DNA of 64,000 nt from Elephas maximus indicus (GCF_024166365.1 NC_064837.1:76937553-77001552); one strand, 5' to 3'; numbered from the stretch's first letter, positions 12,067 through 24,074 are shown. Numbers and translations are program-made. Notes: generated by a model from the letters alone, not told the origin.

Positions 12067-13362
12067 TGTGATGGTTAAGGTTGTGTATCAGCTTGGCTGG
12101 GCCATGATTCTCAGCGGTTTGGATGTTACGATATAGTTAAGCAACCATGTAGTGATGTAATCACCTCCTTGATGATATCTGCTATGAGCAACCAATCAGT
12201 TCAAAGGAAGTTTCCTTGGGGGTGTGGCCTGTGCAGTGGGATGGATCAATTTTGTGTGGCCTTTCTTGCTGGGGTCTTGTAAGTCCTATCCAAGTGATTG
12301 GGACTGTGCAAATAGGGTAATTGTGGCCCACCAAGGGGACTGGTCAGATTTGCAACCCCAGCTATCCCAGAGGTGGGAAGGAGATGATCCCGCCACTACC
12401 AAGGAAGAAGAGGCAGCATGTGTTTTGGACCTGGGATTCCTGTGCTGAAAGCTCCTAGAACCAGGAGACCGAGACAGACAGAGAGAGAGAGAAATGGGGG
12501 CAGGAGAGACCAGCAGGAGCCCCTGCAGTGGGCTTCTTGGTCCATGGAGCGAGAAAGCTGAGTGCCTTTGGGCCGAGGCCTACTGGCAGAGCAGGATGCA
12601 TCTGGAAACTTTTTGGCAGGGGCTAAAACAGCTTTGTGACACTTGCCTGAGCAGGGCAAAGGCCGAGGGGACAGAGAGAGGCATGCCTGTGGCACAGCTG
12701 GGCAGAGGCTGTCCTGATGGAAGAACTGTACCCTGAGTGCTCCTGAGCCTGAATTGTAACCTGTTACTTCCCTAATAAATCCCATAACAGTGACTATTGT
12801 CTGCGAGTTCTGTGTGGCCATTGCAATGAATTATCAACCTAGCAGAGAAATAGAGAATGCCATAGGGGGTCAGTTGGTTTCAGAATTGGTAAAGATGGTG
12901 GACAGAGGAGGCATGTCTGACCTCCACCTCATGGGAGTCCACCTTGGGCTGTCGATCTTGGCTCTCCTTTTCCCTTGTGAAGGTAAAGGAGATCAGATGC
13001 CACCCTCATGCTGTTTTTACAGCCTGCATCCAATATATATGGACTTCCTGGCAAAGCTAGTGGGCTCTGGATCCTGCAGCTGGCTCCTGTTCATCTGACC
13101 TCGGGCTCTTGGGACTTGAGCTAACAGCTTATCTGCTGATCTTGGGATCTGTCAGCCTCCACAGCCTGTGAGCCAGCGGCCTGCCAGCTTACCTGCCAGT
13201 CTTGGGTTCGTCAGCCTCTGCAGGTGTGTCAGCCAGTCTCTAGCCTGACCCATGGTCTTGGGACTTTCCAGCCTCCACAAATGCATGAGCCATTTCCTTG
13301 ATATAAATCTCTCTCTATACACTTCACTGGTTTTACTTCTCTAGAGAACTCAGCCTAAGACA
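12067..13362 (+). mobile_element. ERVL-type solo LTR (outer), split by a second LTR
   Basis: Begins TGTGATGGTTAAGGTTGTGT and ends AGAACTCAGCCTAAGACA, the MLT2/ERVL-style termini, with AAATCTCTCTCTATACAC just before the end. It is flanked by a 5-bp TSD, ATGCC, at 12062-12066 and 13363-13367. After removing the inner element (12232-13021 plus one TSD copy) the outer LTR is about 500 bp. No retroviral genes are attached. Confidence 0.8.
12232..13021 (+). mobile_element. Second LTR nested inside the ERVL LTR
   Basis: Starts TGCAGTGGGATGG and ends TGTTTTTACA, with a 5-bp TSD GCCTG at 12227-12231 and 13022-13026. It carries an AATAAA at 12774-12779 and a (GA)n run at 12473-12493. Both its TG...CA ends and the interrupted outer LTR (GGTGTGGCCTG joined to CATCCAATATATATGG) support an insertion. 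The family is not identified. Confidence 0.7.
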
Positions 13363-13367
13363 ATGCC

Positions 13368-13934
13368 TCAGAAAGCCTTGTCATTTTCAAAGACTTCCCT
13401 TCTCTTTATAAGAGCAAAGCAAAACCAATCCCACAACCACAGAGACCCCTTTTTTCTTTATAAACTTCATATAGGGATAATTATCATTTTGATTTTAAAA
13501 TAGTGAAGGAAAGAGTTTTTTTTTTTGCCTCCTGTTTTTCTCTGTAAATCACTTCCCAAATTAAAACAGAACAAAACAAAACAAAAAAACAGAACATGAA
13601 ACAGAAACTTAAACTGTCGTTCATGAAACTAAGAGACACCTGTCAGCCGGGACCATTAGTTATAAATAAAGAAATCCGAGGGAGAAGTGATCCTGGCAGA
13701 GAGGAGGAGGGGAAAGCCAAAGTGCCCACAACAGAGGGACCACAGCAATCAGGAAGGTATTTCACCTGACAAAGCCCAGGAAGGCTCAACATTGGGGTTA
13801 CAAGCACCCTAAAGGGGGGGGGGGCGGTGAGGCAAGAACATTCTCTTCTGAAGAAACTAAATGGCCCCAAAGAAAAGACCTGAGGATGCTGAGCCCTTGA
13901 GGGTGCTGACCCATGAGGGTGCTGACAATCAGTC
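13368..13934. other. LYN intron, nothing recognised
   Basis: Includes an A-rich run (ACAAAACAAAACAAAAAAAC at about 13568) and a 10-base G run near 13815-13825. No gene. Confidence 0.35.
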
Positions 13935-15015
13935 CTATGGCTGTACCATCACCCTTGACAGAATATGCAAAGAACTCCCACAACTCAACAACAGAAGGAC
14001 AAACAACCAATCAAAAAACAGGCAAAGAACTTGAGTAGACATTTCACTGAAGAAGATACACAAATGGCCAATAAACACATGCGCAGCATTATTAGTCATC
14101 AGAGAAATGCAAATCAAAACCACAATGCGATACCACTTCACCCCCACTAGGATGGCTATGATAAAAACAAACAAATACACAAATGGAAGATAACAAGTAC
14201 CGGTGAGGATGTGGAGAAACTGGAACCCTCATTCACTGCTGGTGGGAATGTGAAATAGTTCAGCAGCAGTGGAAAACTGTTGGACAGTTCTTCAAAAAGT
14301 TAACCAAAGAACTGCCATACAACCCAGAAATTTCACGCTTAACTATATATCCAGAAGAGTTAAAAGCAGGAACACAAACAGATACATGTACACCAGTGTT
14401 CACTGCAGCACTATTCACAATAGTCAAAAGGTGGAAACAACCTAAATGCCTATCAACAGATGACCTGGATAAATAAAATGTGGTACATACATACAACAAA
14501 ATAGTACTCAGCCATAAAGGGAAATGAAGTCCTGATACATGTTACAGTATGGATGAACCTTGAAAGCATCATGCCGATTGAAGTAAGTCAGCCACAAAAG
14601 GACAAACAGTATATGATTCCACTTATATGAAATATCAAGAACAGGCAAGTGCATAGAGATAGAAAGTAGATTAGAGGATACTAGGGGGCCCCTGGTGGTG
14701 CAGTGGTTAAGCGTTTGACTGCTAACCAAAGGGTGGGTTGTTCGAATTCACCAGCTGCTCCTGGGGAACCCTATGGGGCAGTTCTACCCTGTCCTATAGG
14801 GTCGCTATGACTCGAAATCGACTCGACGGCAATGAATTTTTTTAGCAACTGGATAAAGGAGTTATTGCTTAATGGGTACAGAGCTTCTGTTGCAGGTAAT
14901 GAAAAAGTTTTAAAAATGGACAGTGGTGATGGTTACACGACATTGTAAATATAATTAATGTCGCTGAATGGTTAAAACGGCAAATTTTATGTTATATATA
15001 TTTTGCCACAAAACA
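13935..15015 (+). mobile_element. L1 LINE fragment: ORF2 3' end and 3' UTR
   Basis: Plus-strand remnant of the end of ORF2 and the 3' UTR. Recognisable are CACAAATGGCCAATAAACAC, CATCAGAGAAATGCAAATCA, TGGTGGGAATGTGAAATAGT and a 3' UTR with GTGATGGTTACACGACATTG, ending in TTATATATATTTTGCC. It is an old, decayed copy with many stops, interrupted by a SINE at 14686-14842. Confidence 0.85.
14686..14842 (+). repeat. Afrotherian tRNA-derived SINE inside the L1
   Basis: GGCCCCTGGTGGTGCAGTGG through GACTCGAAATCGACTCGACG; full length, inserted in the L1 3' UTR. Confidence 0.93.
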
Positions 15016-15433
15016 TTTTTAAATTGAAATAACCTATTCTCTCATTACCCAGGGGTAACAACATTTTCGTATATTACACTTTCTAGTCTTTTCCCTCCTC
15101 AAACACATGTGTTCTTTTTTACGTGACTTTTTATTTTTTCTTTCTTCCCTTTTTATTTTGAAAAATTAGGCATAGGACTTTATAAATCACTTTTCTTTTT
15201 AAAAGCTTAACAGCATACACAGTATTTTACCAGGTATTTAAAGAAAATATTATCAGATAACTGAATTACCAGAGGTGTGTCTCCCACAGACAGTTTCATG
15301 ACGATGGTGGGAAATGGAATATTTTGGCAATGTTATCAATTTCTATGCTGTCTGTGAATCAAGTCCTCTGATATTTAAGTAAACAAGGCTTGCATGATTG
15401 TGTTTATATTTCCTAATGCTATAAAAACCTCCC

Positions 15434-15597
15434 CAAAACCAAATCCATTGCCATCGAGTGAATTCTAACTCTTAGTGATCCTGTAAGACAGAGCAGGACT
15501 GCCACATAGGGTTTCCAAGGAGTGCCTGGTGGATTCGAACTGCTGACCTTTTGGTTAACAGCCGAGCTCTTAACCACTGCACCACCAGGGCTCTCCT
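15434..15597 (-). repeat. Afrotherian tRNA-derived SINE
   Basis: Full-length reverse copy, from CCATTGCCATCGAGTGAATT to TAACCACTGCACCACCAGGG. Confidence 0.93.
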
Positions 15598-15604
15598 AAT
15601 ACTA

Positions 15605-15668
15605 TAAAACCAAAAAACCAAACCCATTGCTGTCAAGTCAATTCCAACTCACAGCAATCCTACAGGCT
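15605..15668 (-). repeat. SINE fragment (tail only)
   Basis: CCAAACCCATTGCTGTCAAG and CACAGCAATCCTACAGGCT: the 3' third of a reversed SINE, just 8 bp from the previous copy. Confidence 0.8.
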
Positions 15669-16403
15669 CTCACAAAGTACAACCCTGTGACTGCTAAATC
15701 TCGCCACCCCAGAACTCCCAAAGACATCTCACACCCCTCAGTTCCTCACAAAGGGCAAGCTAATTGGGCAGCAGACCAGTCAAGGATTTCTGCTTGGCTC
15801 TATTGTCTTTTTTGTGATCTTTCATATTTTTATGATTTTCACCAAAAATATTTTCAGATCCTTGGCACTGAGCACAGTGGGTATGTGAAAGTCCTGGGAG
15901 ATGCTCTGGGTTCTGAACATGGATGGATTACCCAACAAGCAAGGTAAGCACGTGGTTAGGGCATCAACAAAACAGGGGCACCAGTCATTCAAAGCAAAGA
16001 CCCATAGATGCCAAGCAGACTGGACACAAGGAAGAGCAAGTGCCACAGTAGAAGGGAACTAGCAGGGCACTAAATAAAACTGATACCATTTCATATGCTA
16101 TCAATACTATATTTATAAGTTTTTTTTTTTATAAATATAACAGTCATATTTTCCTGTTCATTTTGGACCGATCGGGTATAACCTCACGTTCAGTTCTCAC
16201 TGACCACAGAAGAACGCACCAGTAGCACCATAATCACGTGGCTTCTGAAGTATCTGGTCCTGCGCAAAGTGAACCAAAATGCCTCTTCAGATTGCACATA
16301 CCCTTGTATTTGTATCACGATCTTTGCAATCACTTTTGCCCCCATGGGATACCAGCAGCAGTCCAGCAAACTGGGAAGACGCAGCATCAAAGGACGGAAA
16401 GTG
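15669..16403. other. LYN intron, nothing recognised
   Basis: No nameable repeat or gene. A short AT palindrome occurs at about 16110-16139 (TATTTATAAG, T run, ATAAATATA). Confidence 0.35.
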
Positions 16404-16408
16404 AGTGC

Positions 16409-17037
16409 TACCATGGATTGAATTGTGTCCCCCCAAAATATATGTCAACTTGGTTAATCTATGATTCCTAGTATTGTGTCAACGTCCTCCATTTTGTGAT
16501 TGATGTAATTTTTCTATGTATTATAAATCCAACTCATAGAGACCCTGTAGGGATCTACTCGATGGCAACAGGTTTGTTTGTTTTTTTATTATGAATCCTA
16601 ATCTCTGTCTGTGGTTAATGAGGCAAGATTATATTGTTAAAGAGGATCAGGGTGAGATATAACACCCTTACTCAGGTCACATCCCTGATCCAATGTACAG
16701 GGAGCTTCCCTGGCGTGTAGCTTGTACCATCTTTTATCTGTCAAGAGATAAAAAGAAAGGGAAGTAAACAGAGTTGGGGACCTCATACCTCCAAGAAAGC
16801 AGCCCCTGGAGCAGAGTGTGTCCTTTGAACCCAAGGTTTCTGCGCTGAGAAGCTCCTAGTCCAAGGGAAAATTGATGACAAGGACCTTTGTCGAGAGCCG
16901 ACAGAGAAGACTTCCTCTGGAGCTGATGCCCTAAATTTGGACTTGAAGCCTACTAGACTGTGATAAAATAAACTTCTCTTTGTTAAAACCATTAACTTGT
17001 GGTATTTCTCTTACGGCAGCACTAGATGACTAAGACA
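16409..17037 (+). mobile_element. MaLR-like (ERVL-MaLR) solo LTR with a SINE fragment
   Basis: Starts TACCATGGATTGAATTGTGT and ends AGCACTAGATGACTAAGACA, the standard MLT1/MST-type termini, with the polyadenylation signal AATAAA at about 16966-16971. An imperfect TSD is present, AGTGC at 16404-16408 against AGTGT at 17038-17042. A SINE tail fragment interrupts it at about 16525-16590 (GGGATCTACTCGATGGCAAC). Confidence 0.8.
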
Positions 17038-17267
17038 AGTGTGCAAGTTTTTAAGTAGTATTTCAAGATGAAAAACACTTCTGGAGATCTTGCAAAGGGC
17101 CCACCAACAAACATCATATGACAAATAAATTATTTCTGACTGCCTTGGAAGTACTATTTCTTTTGACCATTTCAGATCTGAAGAACCAAATTACATGTTC
17201 CAAACTGATTTTTTTTTGTATGTATGGGTTATCATTTAAACAGTAACATTCATATATACGGGTTATT

Positions 17268-19275
17268 ATTTTTTAAAAATTTTACTGCTTTTCATTGAAG
17301 TTTACAAGACAAATTAGCTACCCATTCAACAAATTGTACACAAAGTGTTCCAGGACATTGGTTGCAATCCCCACAGTGTCAAAACTCTCCCCAATTCCAC
17401 CCTGGGTTCCTCGTTTCCTTTTGTCTTGATTTCCTATCCTTTCCTGTCTTCTCATCTTTACTTTTGGGCAAATGTTGGCCTTTTAGTCTTGTGTAATTGT
17501 TTGTTCTATGGAGCATGTTCTTTTCAGGTATTACTGTTAATTTTATAGTCCTCTCTATTGCTTGACTGAAAGATGGTATCTGGGAATGGCTGCAGTTCCA
17601 AGTCAGAGGGGCATCTTAAGGCCGTAGTCTCAGGGGTTCCTCCAGTCTCTTATCAGGCCGAAAAGTTTGATCTTTTATTAATTTGATTTTTCTATATTTT
17701 TATCCAGCTCTGTCCGGGACCCTTTATTGTTATCCTGGTCTGAGCCATCGGTACTGGCAGCCAGGAAACATCCAGTTCTTCTGGTCTTGGGGTTGTGTAG
17801 GCTATGATGCATGCAATCTGTTAGTCCTTTGGACTAACTGCTCCCTTGAGTCCCTGGTTTTCTTCACTGTCCTTTACTCCAGATGGGAAGAGATCACTAG
17901 TTGTATCTTAGATGGCCACTCACAAGCTTTTAAGACCCCAGACGCTATTCAGCAAAGTAGAATGTAGAACATTGTTTTTATGCACTATGTTATGCCAACT
18001 GACGTAGATGTCTCTCGAGTCTACGATCCTCAGCCATCAAGCCTAAAATCTCCATCTTGGGAGGTGTTTTGTTGTGCAGAAGAAGTTTCCATGACTGTGT
18101 CCCTTGTGTGTTCTATTGCCTATATCAGTACATGCAATATCTATAAATATGTATGTAGAGGTATCCACAACCTAACCTATATCTGCAGGTAGGTGCACTT
18201 CCTTACATCCTCCCATACCTCTTTAACATACCTATCTACCTATGCATCCCTTTGTAAATCACTGTTAATAGTATTGTTGCAGGATTGTCTATGTTATAGT
18301 AATTATTGTAGTTGCCCTGGTGGTGCAGTGGTTAAGAGCTATGGCTGCTAACCAAAAGGCTGGCAGTTCAAATCCAGCTGGCGCTTCTTGGAAACTCTAC
18401 GGGGCAGTTCTGCTCTGTCCTATAGGGTTGGAATGGACTTGACAGCAATGGGTTTGGTTTTTTTTTTTAGTTTGGTAGTTGCCCTTTGTTCTTGCTCTTT
18501 TCAGTGTCTTCCTTTACCTTTGTTATGTTGTGCCGACTTTCCCCATATAGTGTATTGTCTTTCCCTTCAGCAATATTACCACATGTCTTCTATTTAGCAA
18601 ATTACCCTCTCTCCCCTTCCCTTCCCTGGTTACCATCAAAGAATTTTTTTTCCTGTGCTTGAGCCTTTTCTTGTTGTTGTTGTTGTTTTAAATTTATATA
18701 ATAGCAGTTCCATACAATCTTTGTCCTTTTGGGATTGGCTTATTTTACTCAACGTAATGTCTTCCAAATTCATTCATGTGAGATGTTTCACAGATTCTTT
18801 GTTCTTTAGCATAGCTTAGTATTCCACTGTGTGCAGTTTATCCATTTATCTGTTGATGTGCAATTAGGTTGTTTCCAATCTTTTTTGCTATTGTGAACAA
18901 TGCTGCAATGAACACAGATGTGCATGTGCCTATTCGTGTGACGGCTCTTATTTCTCTAGGGTATATACCTAGGAGTGGGACTGCTGAGTCATATATTTTT
19001 ATTTCTAGTTTTTTAAGGAAGTGCCATATCGTTTTCCATAGGGGTTGTACCATTTTACTTGCCCACCAACAGTGCATAAGAGTTCCAGTTTCGCCACAAC
19101 CTCATCGGTATTTGTTGTTTTCTGTTTTTTGATTAGTGCCATTGATGTCGTGTTGAGATGGTATCTCATTGTAGTTTTAGTTTTCATCTCTCCACTTAAC
19201 AGCAAGAGGTTTTTTTTTTGGTTGTTTTTTGGTATATGGCTAATGATCATGAGCATCTCTTCATTTTTAAATATA
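17268..19275 (-). mobile_element. L1 LINE, 5'-truncated, minus strand
   Basis: Reads in reverse as the L1 3' UTR (for example CAAGCTTTTAAGACCCCAGA, AGCTCTGTCCGGGACCC) followed by the ORF2 C-terminal region (GATGTGCAATTAGGTTGTTT, TCTCTAGGGTATATACCTAG, GAGATGGTATCTCATTGTAG). Truncated within ORF2 at about 19275. It carries a SINE at 18310-18470. ORF2 is broken by stops. Confidence 0.88.
18310..18470 (+). repeat. Afrotherian tRNA-derived SINE inside the L1
   Basis: GCCCTGGTGGTGCAGTGGTT to GACTTGACAGCAATGGGTTT and a T-rich tail. The 'CGCTATGAGTC' part is deleted, giving CCTATAGGGTTGGAATGG. Confidence 0.92.
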
Positions 19276-20432
19276 AATTTTTGTGTTGTCCAAATTTAAA
19301 TGTAAATTTTATTTTATAAATTTTATGTATTTTCAATTATTCAATTTATTTGCTACAGTAGAACCAAATTTAAGAAGTGACACAATTTTATACCCAGGTA
19401 AAATGAAATGGCAACAACTAAGTGGAGTGCAAAAAACTAAAGCTTGCAGAAGAGAAAAAGGAAAAGATTTTGAGTTCCTGAAGACAATTTCAAAATTAAC
19501 TTCCTTTTTAAAATGTAATGAATCAGAAGAGACTTCTGCTGAACACTCAAGTTTAATGAGTGCAAATCGTTGTACTGGTACCACTAGTGCTAAAATTACA
19601 AATAGCAATACAAATACAACAGAATTTCCAAATTCTGCATCCATTTCTTGCTGTAGTAAAAAAAATACTAATGGTGTAGAAAGTGAAACTATTTTAGAAT
19701 CTGAAACTGTTGCATCTGCAGACCCCACAAATAACAAAAATACAGCTCCTGCTTTGTGGGATAATTTTTCTTCTAATGATGTAAATTATTGGATTGAAAG
19801 GGGGCCAAGCGACTGTCAACATCACAGTAGATCATTTGAAAATTCATGTTGAAAATTTCCGGATGGTAAACAGACAAGGTTTTGTAGCCAGAATATATTT
19901 CTAGTGTGCAAGGCTAATGGTGAAAATTATAAGCAGGAGTGGCTATTGTATTCTCCATCAGTCAGCTCTGTATATTGTTTTGTTTGCAAACTATTCAGTC
20001 CTAAATCATTTAATTCTCAATTTGCTCTGCATGGATTGGTGCAACACAAATATGACTGATAAACATGCAAACAGTTCAATTCACAGAGATTGTATGTTGT
20101 CGTACTTAAACCAAAGACATAGCTTTAGCTTAACTCATGAACTAGAAACAAAGTAGTAAAGAACATCAGTATTGGAAAGTTGTTTTCCAATACATTGTGT
20201 TGCTGTCATTATAACAATTCCTGAATATGGACTATCTTTTCAAGGAAGAAATGAAGTGCATGTGTCTTCCCAAAATGGAAATTTTTTGGGTTTACTTCAA
20301 CTTGTTGCTCAGTTTGATACATTTTTAGCAGGTCACATCTCAAAATGTGGTAACACAGGAAAGGGCAACCCATTGTATATGTCTAAGACAACTATTAATG
20401 TGGGGGCAAATTAATAAAGACTTAATAAACTT

Positions 20433-20812
20433 GTTGTTGTTAGCTGCCATTGAGTTGGCTCTGAATCATAGCGACCCTATGCACAACAGAACGAAACACT
20501 GCCCGGCCCTGCGACATCCTTACGATCATTGTTATGCTTGAGTCCACTGTTGCAGCCACTGTGTCAATCCACCTCCTTGAGGGTCTTCCTCTTTTCCGCT
20601 GACCCTATACTTTGCCAAGCATGATGTTCTTCTCCAGAGACTGATCCCTCCTGACAACATGTCCAAAGTATGTAAGACGCAGTCTCACCATCCTTGCTTC
20701 TAAGGAGCGTTCTGAGTGTACTTATTCCAAGACAGATTTATTCATTATTCTGGCAGTCCATGGTATATTCAATATTCTTCGTGAACACCACAACGCCACA
20801 ATTCAAAGGCAT
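20433..20812 (-). mobile_element. RTE LINE 3' fragment inserted in the hAT relic
   Basis: Reverse-oriented, 5'-truncated BovB-like RTE with tail TTAGCTGCCATTGAGTTGGC and body ATCCCTCCTGACAACATGTC. Flanked by a perfect 11-bp TSD, TTAATAAACTT, at 20422-20432 and 20813-20823. Confidence 0.92.
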
Positions 20813-20865
20813 TTAATAAACTTAGTAAATGATAAAGTTTGATCAATTATTTTCAGTGAAATAAG

Positions 20866-21948
20866 TTGCTGTTGTTAGGTGCAGTCAAATCAGTTCTGAC
20901 TCATATCGATCCTATGCACAACAGCATGAAACACCGCCTGGTCCTGTGACATCCTCAAAATTGTTGCTATGCTTGAGCCCATTGTTGCAGCCATTGTGTC
21001 AATCCATCTTATTGGGGGACTTTCTCTTTTTTGCTGACCCTCTACTTTACCAAGCATGATATCTTTCTCCAGGGATTGATCCCTCCTGATAACACATACC
21101 AAGTATGTGAGACATAGTCTCGCCATTCTTACTTCTAAGGAGCATTCTGATTGTACTTCTTCCAAGAAAGACTTGTTCATTCCTTTGGCAGTCCATGGTA
21201 TATTCAATACTCTTCACCAACACCACAATTCAAAGGCATCAATTCTTTGGTCTTCCTTATTAATTGCCCAGCTTTCGAATGCATATAAGGCAACTGAAGA
21301 CATCACGGGTTGGGTCAGGCGCACCTTAGTCCTCAAGGTGACATCTTTGCTTTTCAAAACTTACAAGAGGTCTTTTGCAGCTGATTCCCCCAATGCAATG
21401 CATCTTTTGATTTCTCGACTGCTGCTTCCATGGGTGTTGATTGTAGATCCAAGTAAAATGAAATTCTTGACAACCTCGATCTTTTCTCCGTTTATGATGA
21501 TGTTGCTTACTGGTCCAGTTGTGAGGATTTTTGTTTTATGTTGAGGTGCAGTCCATACTGAAGGCTGTGGTCTTTGATCCTTATCAGTACGTGCTTCAAG
21601 TCCTCTTCACTGTCAGCAAGCAAGGTTGTGTCATCTGCATAACGCAGGTTGTTAATGAGTCTTCCTCCAATCCTGATGCCCTGTTCTTCTTCATGTAGTC
21701 CAGCTTCTCGGATCATTTGCTCAGCATGCAGACTGTATAAGTATGGTGAAAGGATACAGCTCTGATGCACACCTTTCCTGACTTTAAATCATGCAGTATC
21801 CCCTTCTTTTGTTCGAATGACTGCCGCTTGATCCATGTACAGATTCCTCACGAGCACAATTAAGTGTTCTGGAACTCCCATTCTCTGCAATATTATCCAT
21901 AATTTGTTATGACTCACAGCCAAATGCCTTAGCGTAGTCGATAAAACA
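20866..21948 (-). mobile_element. Second RTE LINE fragment (RT domain and 3' end) inserted in the hAT relic
   Basis: About 1.08 kb of RTE in reverse, truncated at its 5' end. The minus strand encodes RTE reverse-transcriptase pieces such as GGRLINNLRYADDTTLLADS (the YADD catalytic motif) and SLQYGLHLNIKQ. A 12-bp TSD, CAGTGAAATAAG, lies at 20854-20865 and 21949-21960, and the hAT reading resumes directly after it. Confidence 0.93.
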
Positions 21949-23168
21949 CAGTGAAATAAGTATAGCTTGATATTTCAGTTTGTCTATAGATTCCACTCCT
22001 GATCTTTTTGAAACAGATCGGCTAAGTATTGTTTTAAAATATGTATCTTCTGTATCTCCAAGAGATGGAAAACCTGCCGAGTGACTTATCACATTTACCA
22101 GCTTAAAAAGTCACGCTGGTGAAGAAACTGCAAATCAAGAACTTCACTATGTAAAGTTTGCAAAACTGATTTTTCTAAGTGCAGACGCCAGTCCTGTGAC
22201 CGTGCTGCCAGTATGTCAGGGTGCTATAAAGGCAGCAACGGAAAATTTAAAACACAGTGAACATGCCGTTTTCATACCACGTGGTGTGCGTTCACTTTAT
22301 CGTGTAGGACACAGCACCCTAGATTGCTGTCCGGAAGCAGCTGATTTTTTTCTACTGTTCAATTACTCTACATATTTTTTACTACCTCTACTCACTGATG
22401 GGCAGTTCTTTAAACATATTTTGGCAATACTCAAGTTTTAAAATGTCTTTCTAATACACATTGGGAGGCACATGCTGTAGCAACGAGTGCAATCCTGGAA
22501 TTGTTCACTCAGATTCTAGACGCCTTAGAAAATACTGCTGAAGACCAAACACAAAAAATACCAAAACAAAAGCTGAAAACATTGCCCACAAAATGCAAAC
22601 ACTAGTATATGTATTTACGCTGGTTATGTGGGATAACGTATCACTGCATTTTCATTGAACAAGTCATGCTCTTCAAGATTCAGAAGGAAATTTAAAGATG
22701 TGCACAGATCTCTACCAGTCATTAACAGGGTATTTACATGATTTAAGAGAAGATTCTGAAAAATTTGAAAACAGAACAAAACAAATACTGCCGAATACTG
22801 GTTATCAAGCAGTTCACTGTCACAGAAGCATTAGAAAGAAACAATTAAATGAAAGAAGTACTCCAGGACTATCACTGAGTGCCAGAGATCGATTTTGCGG
22901 ATTCACATACTATACCATCATTGACAAACTCGAATCTTGCATGAAAAGATGGGAGAAAATGGGTCAAATTCTTTCAAATAGATTTTCCTTCTTTAACAGT
23001 GTGGATATACCTGATGAAGAATGCACGAAGGCATGTAAGAAATTAGTGCAGGCTTATCCCGATGACTTAAATACAAACCTTTATGGGGAAGTGAGACGAT
23101 TTCATTCTTACATGAGAACTAAGTTAACAGATTTAAGAAAGACAAACTTTGCTCACATAGGCATGTAT

Positions 23169-23322
23169 GGGAAATCCTGGTGGCATAGTGGTTAAGAGCT
23201 ACGGCTGCTAACCAAAAGGTCGGCAGTTCAAATCCACCAGGTGCTCCTTGGCAGTTCTACTCTATCCCATAGGTCGCTAAGAGTCGGAATTGACTCAACA
23301 GCCTTGGGTTTGGCATCGGGTT
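23169..23322 (+). repeat. Afrotherian SINE inserted in the hAT relic
   Basis: GGCATAGTGGTTAAGAGCTA to GTCGGAATTGACTCAACAGC. An 11-bp TSD with one mismatch, TAGGCATGTAT / TAGGCACGTAT, lies at 23158-23168 and 23323-23333. About 20 bp are deleted internally (CTCCTTGGCAGTTCTAC). Confidence 0.93.
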
Positions 23323-23620
23323 TAGGCACGTATAATTCCGTAACAGAAGATAAAATACAATGCGTATTTCCCAGTGTTGAAACTGCTTTACACATATCCC
23401 TAACTTTAATGATCACAAACTGCACAACAGAAGAATGATCATTTTCATCCCTAAAGACTCTAAAGAGGCTCAAAAACCCTCAGTGTACAACAATGATTCA
23501 AGAAAGATTTGATTCATTATCCTTATTATGTATGGAAGTAGATATTGTTCAGTAGCTTAATAGTGATGAAATCATTGAAGAATTTGTAACAGTAAAAAAT
23601 AGAAAGAAATGTTTTTAATT

Positions 23621-24074
23621 ATAATGTTAGAGCTGAAAGATCTAAGAAAAAATATAGTAATTAGTTGTAATATTTGTTTTCTGATCATTAAATTTCCTTT
23701 TATGACATCTTTTCATTTGTTTATTTATAATTACAGCATTTATTATGAAACAAGCCTCGAAATTGAAGTACGAACTGTTTAAAGCAAAAGTGGTGAAAGT
23801 CGATCTTTTCTGGGAGACCAACAGAATTTTACATTAATTGTTGAAACAACTAAGTTCACTGACTCATTTAAATGAATATGTGGAATATTCTTTTTGTAGA
23901 AAATGTGGCATGTAGTAAAAATCTTTATATTCCACGTCCACTAAAAATTTCATAATCCAGTTCATCTCATTCTGCTAAAATGGCATACGCTGCCTTTGCA
24001 TTCCATTGCTAATATTATAGTCTCCTTTAAAAATAAGTTACATCATGGAGCGCTAACACACACACACGTTAACC
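23621..24074. other. LYN intron beyond the hAT relic, AT-rich
   Basis: Probably includes the non-coding 3' part of the hAT element, but no terminal inverted repeat or 8-bp TSD was recognised. A short (CA)n run lies at about 24056-24067. Confidence 0.35.

Larger units (their letters stand above)
19366..23620 (+). pseudogene. Decayed hAT transposase gene (TTF / DUF4371 / hAT-dimerisation type)
   Basis: Remnant of a hAT-superfamily transposase of the Tip100/ZMYM-like type. In order: a basic N-terminus with QLSGVQKTKA; the TTF-type entry ALWDNFSSNDVNYWIERGPS with DCQHH (open frame 19283-19852); CFVCKLFS at about 19975-20005; YFSLSIDSTPD at about 21965-22000, where DUF4371 catalytic-core homology resumes; DCCPEAADFF at about 22325; DRFCGFTYYTIIDKLE and QAYPDDLNTNLYGEVRRFHS (22698-23169); and the C-terminal dimerisation region VETALHISLTLMITNC and SLLCMEVDIV (23370-23550). 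Stops and frameshifts show it is dead. It is split by RTE insertions at 20433-20812 and 20866-21948 and a SINE at 23169-23322. Terminal inverted repeats were not found, so I cannot tell an autonomous transposon from a copy of a domesticated ZMYM-like gene. Confidence 0.88.

Noticed and set aside
19283..19852. 189-aa ORF as an intact host zinc-finger gene
   Set aside because: The homologous frame continues past it only through stops and frameshifts and is split by three insertions; treated as a hAT pseudogene fragment.
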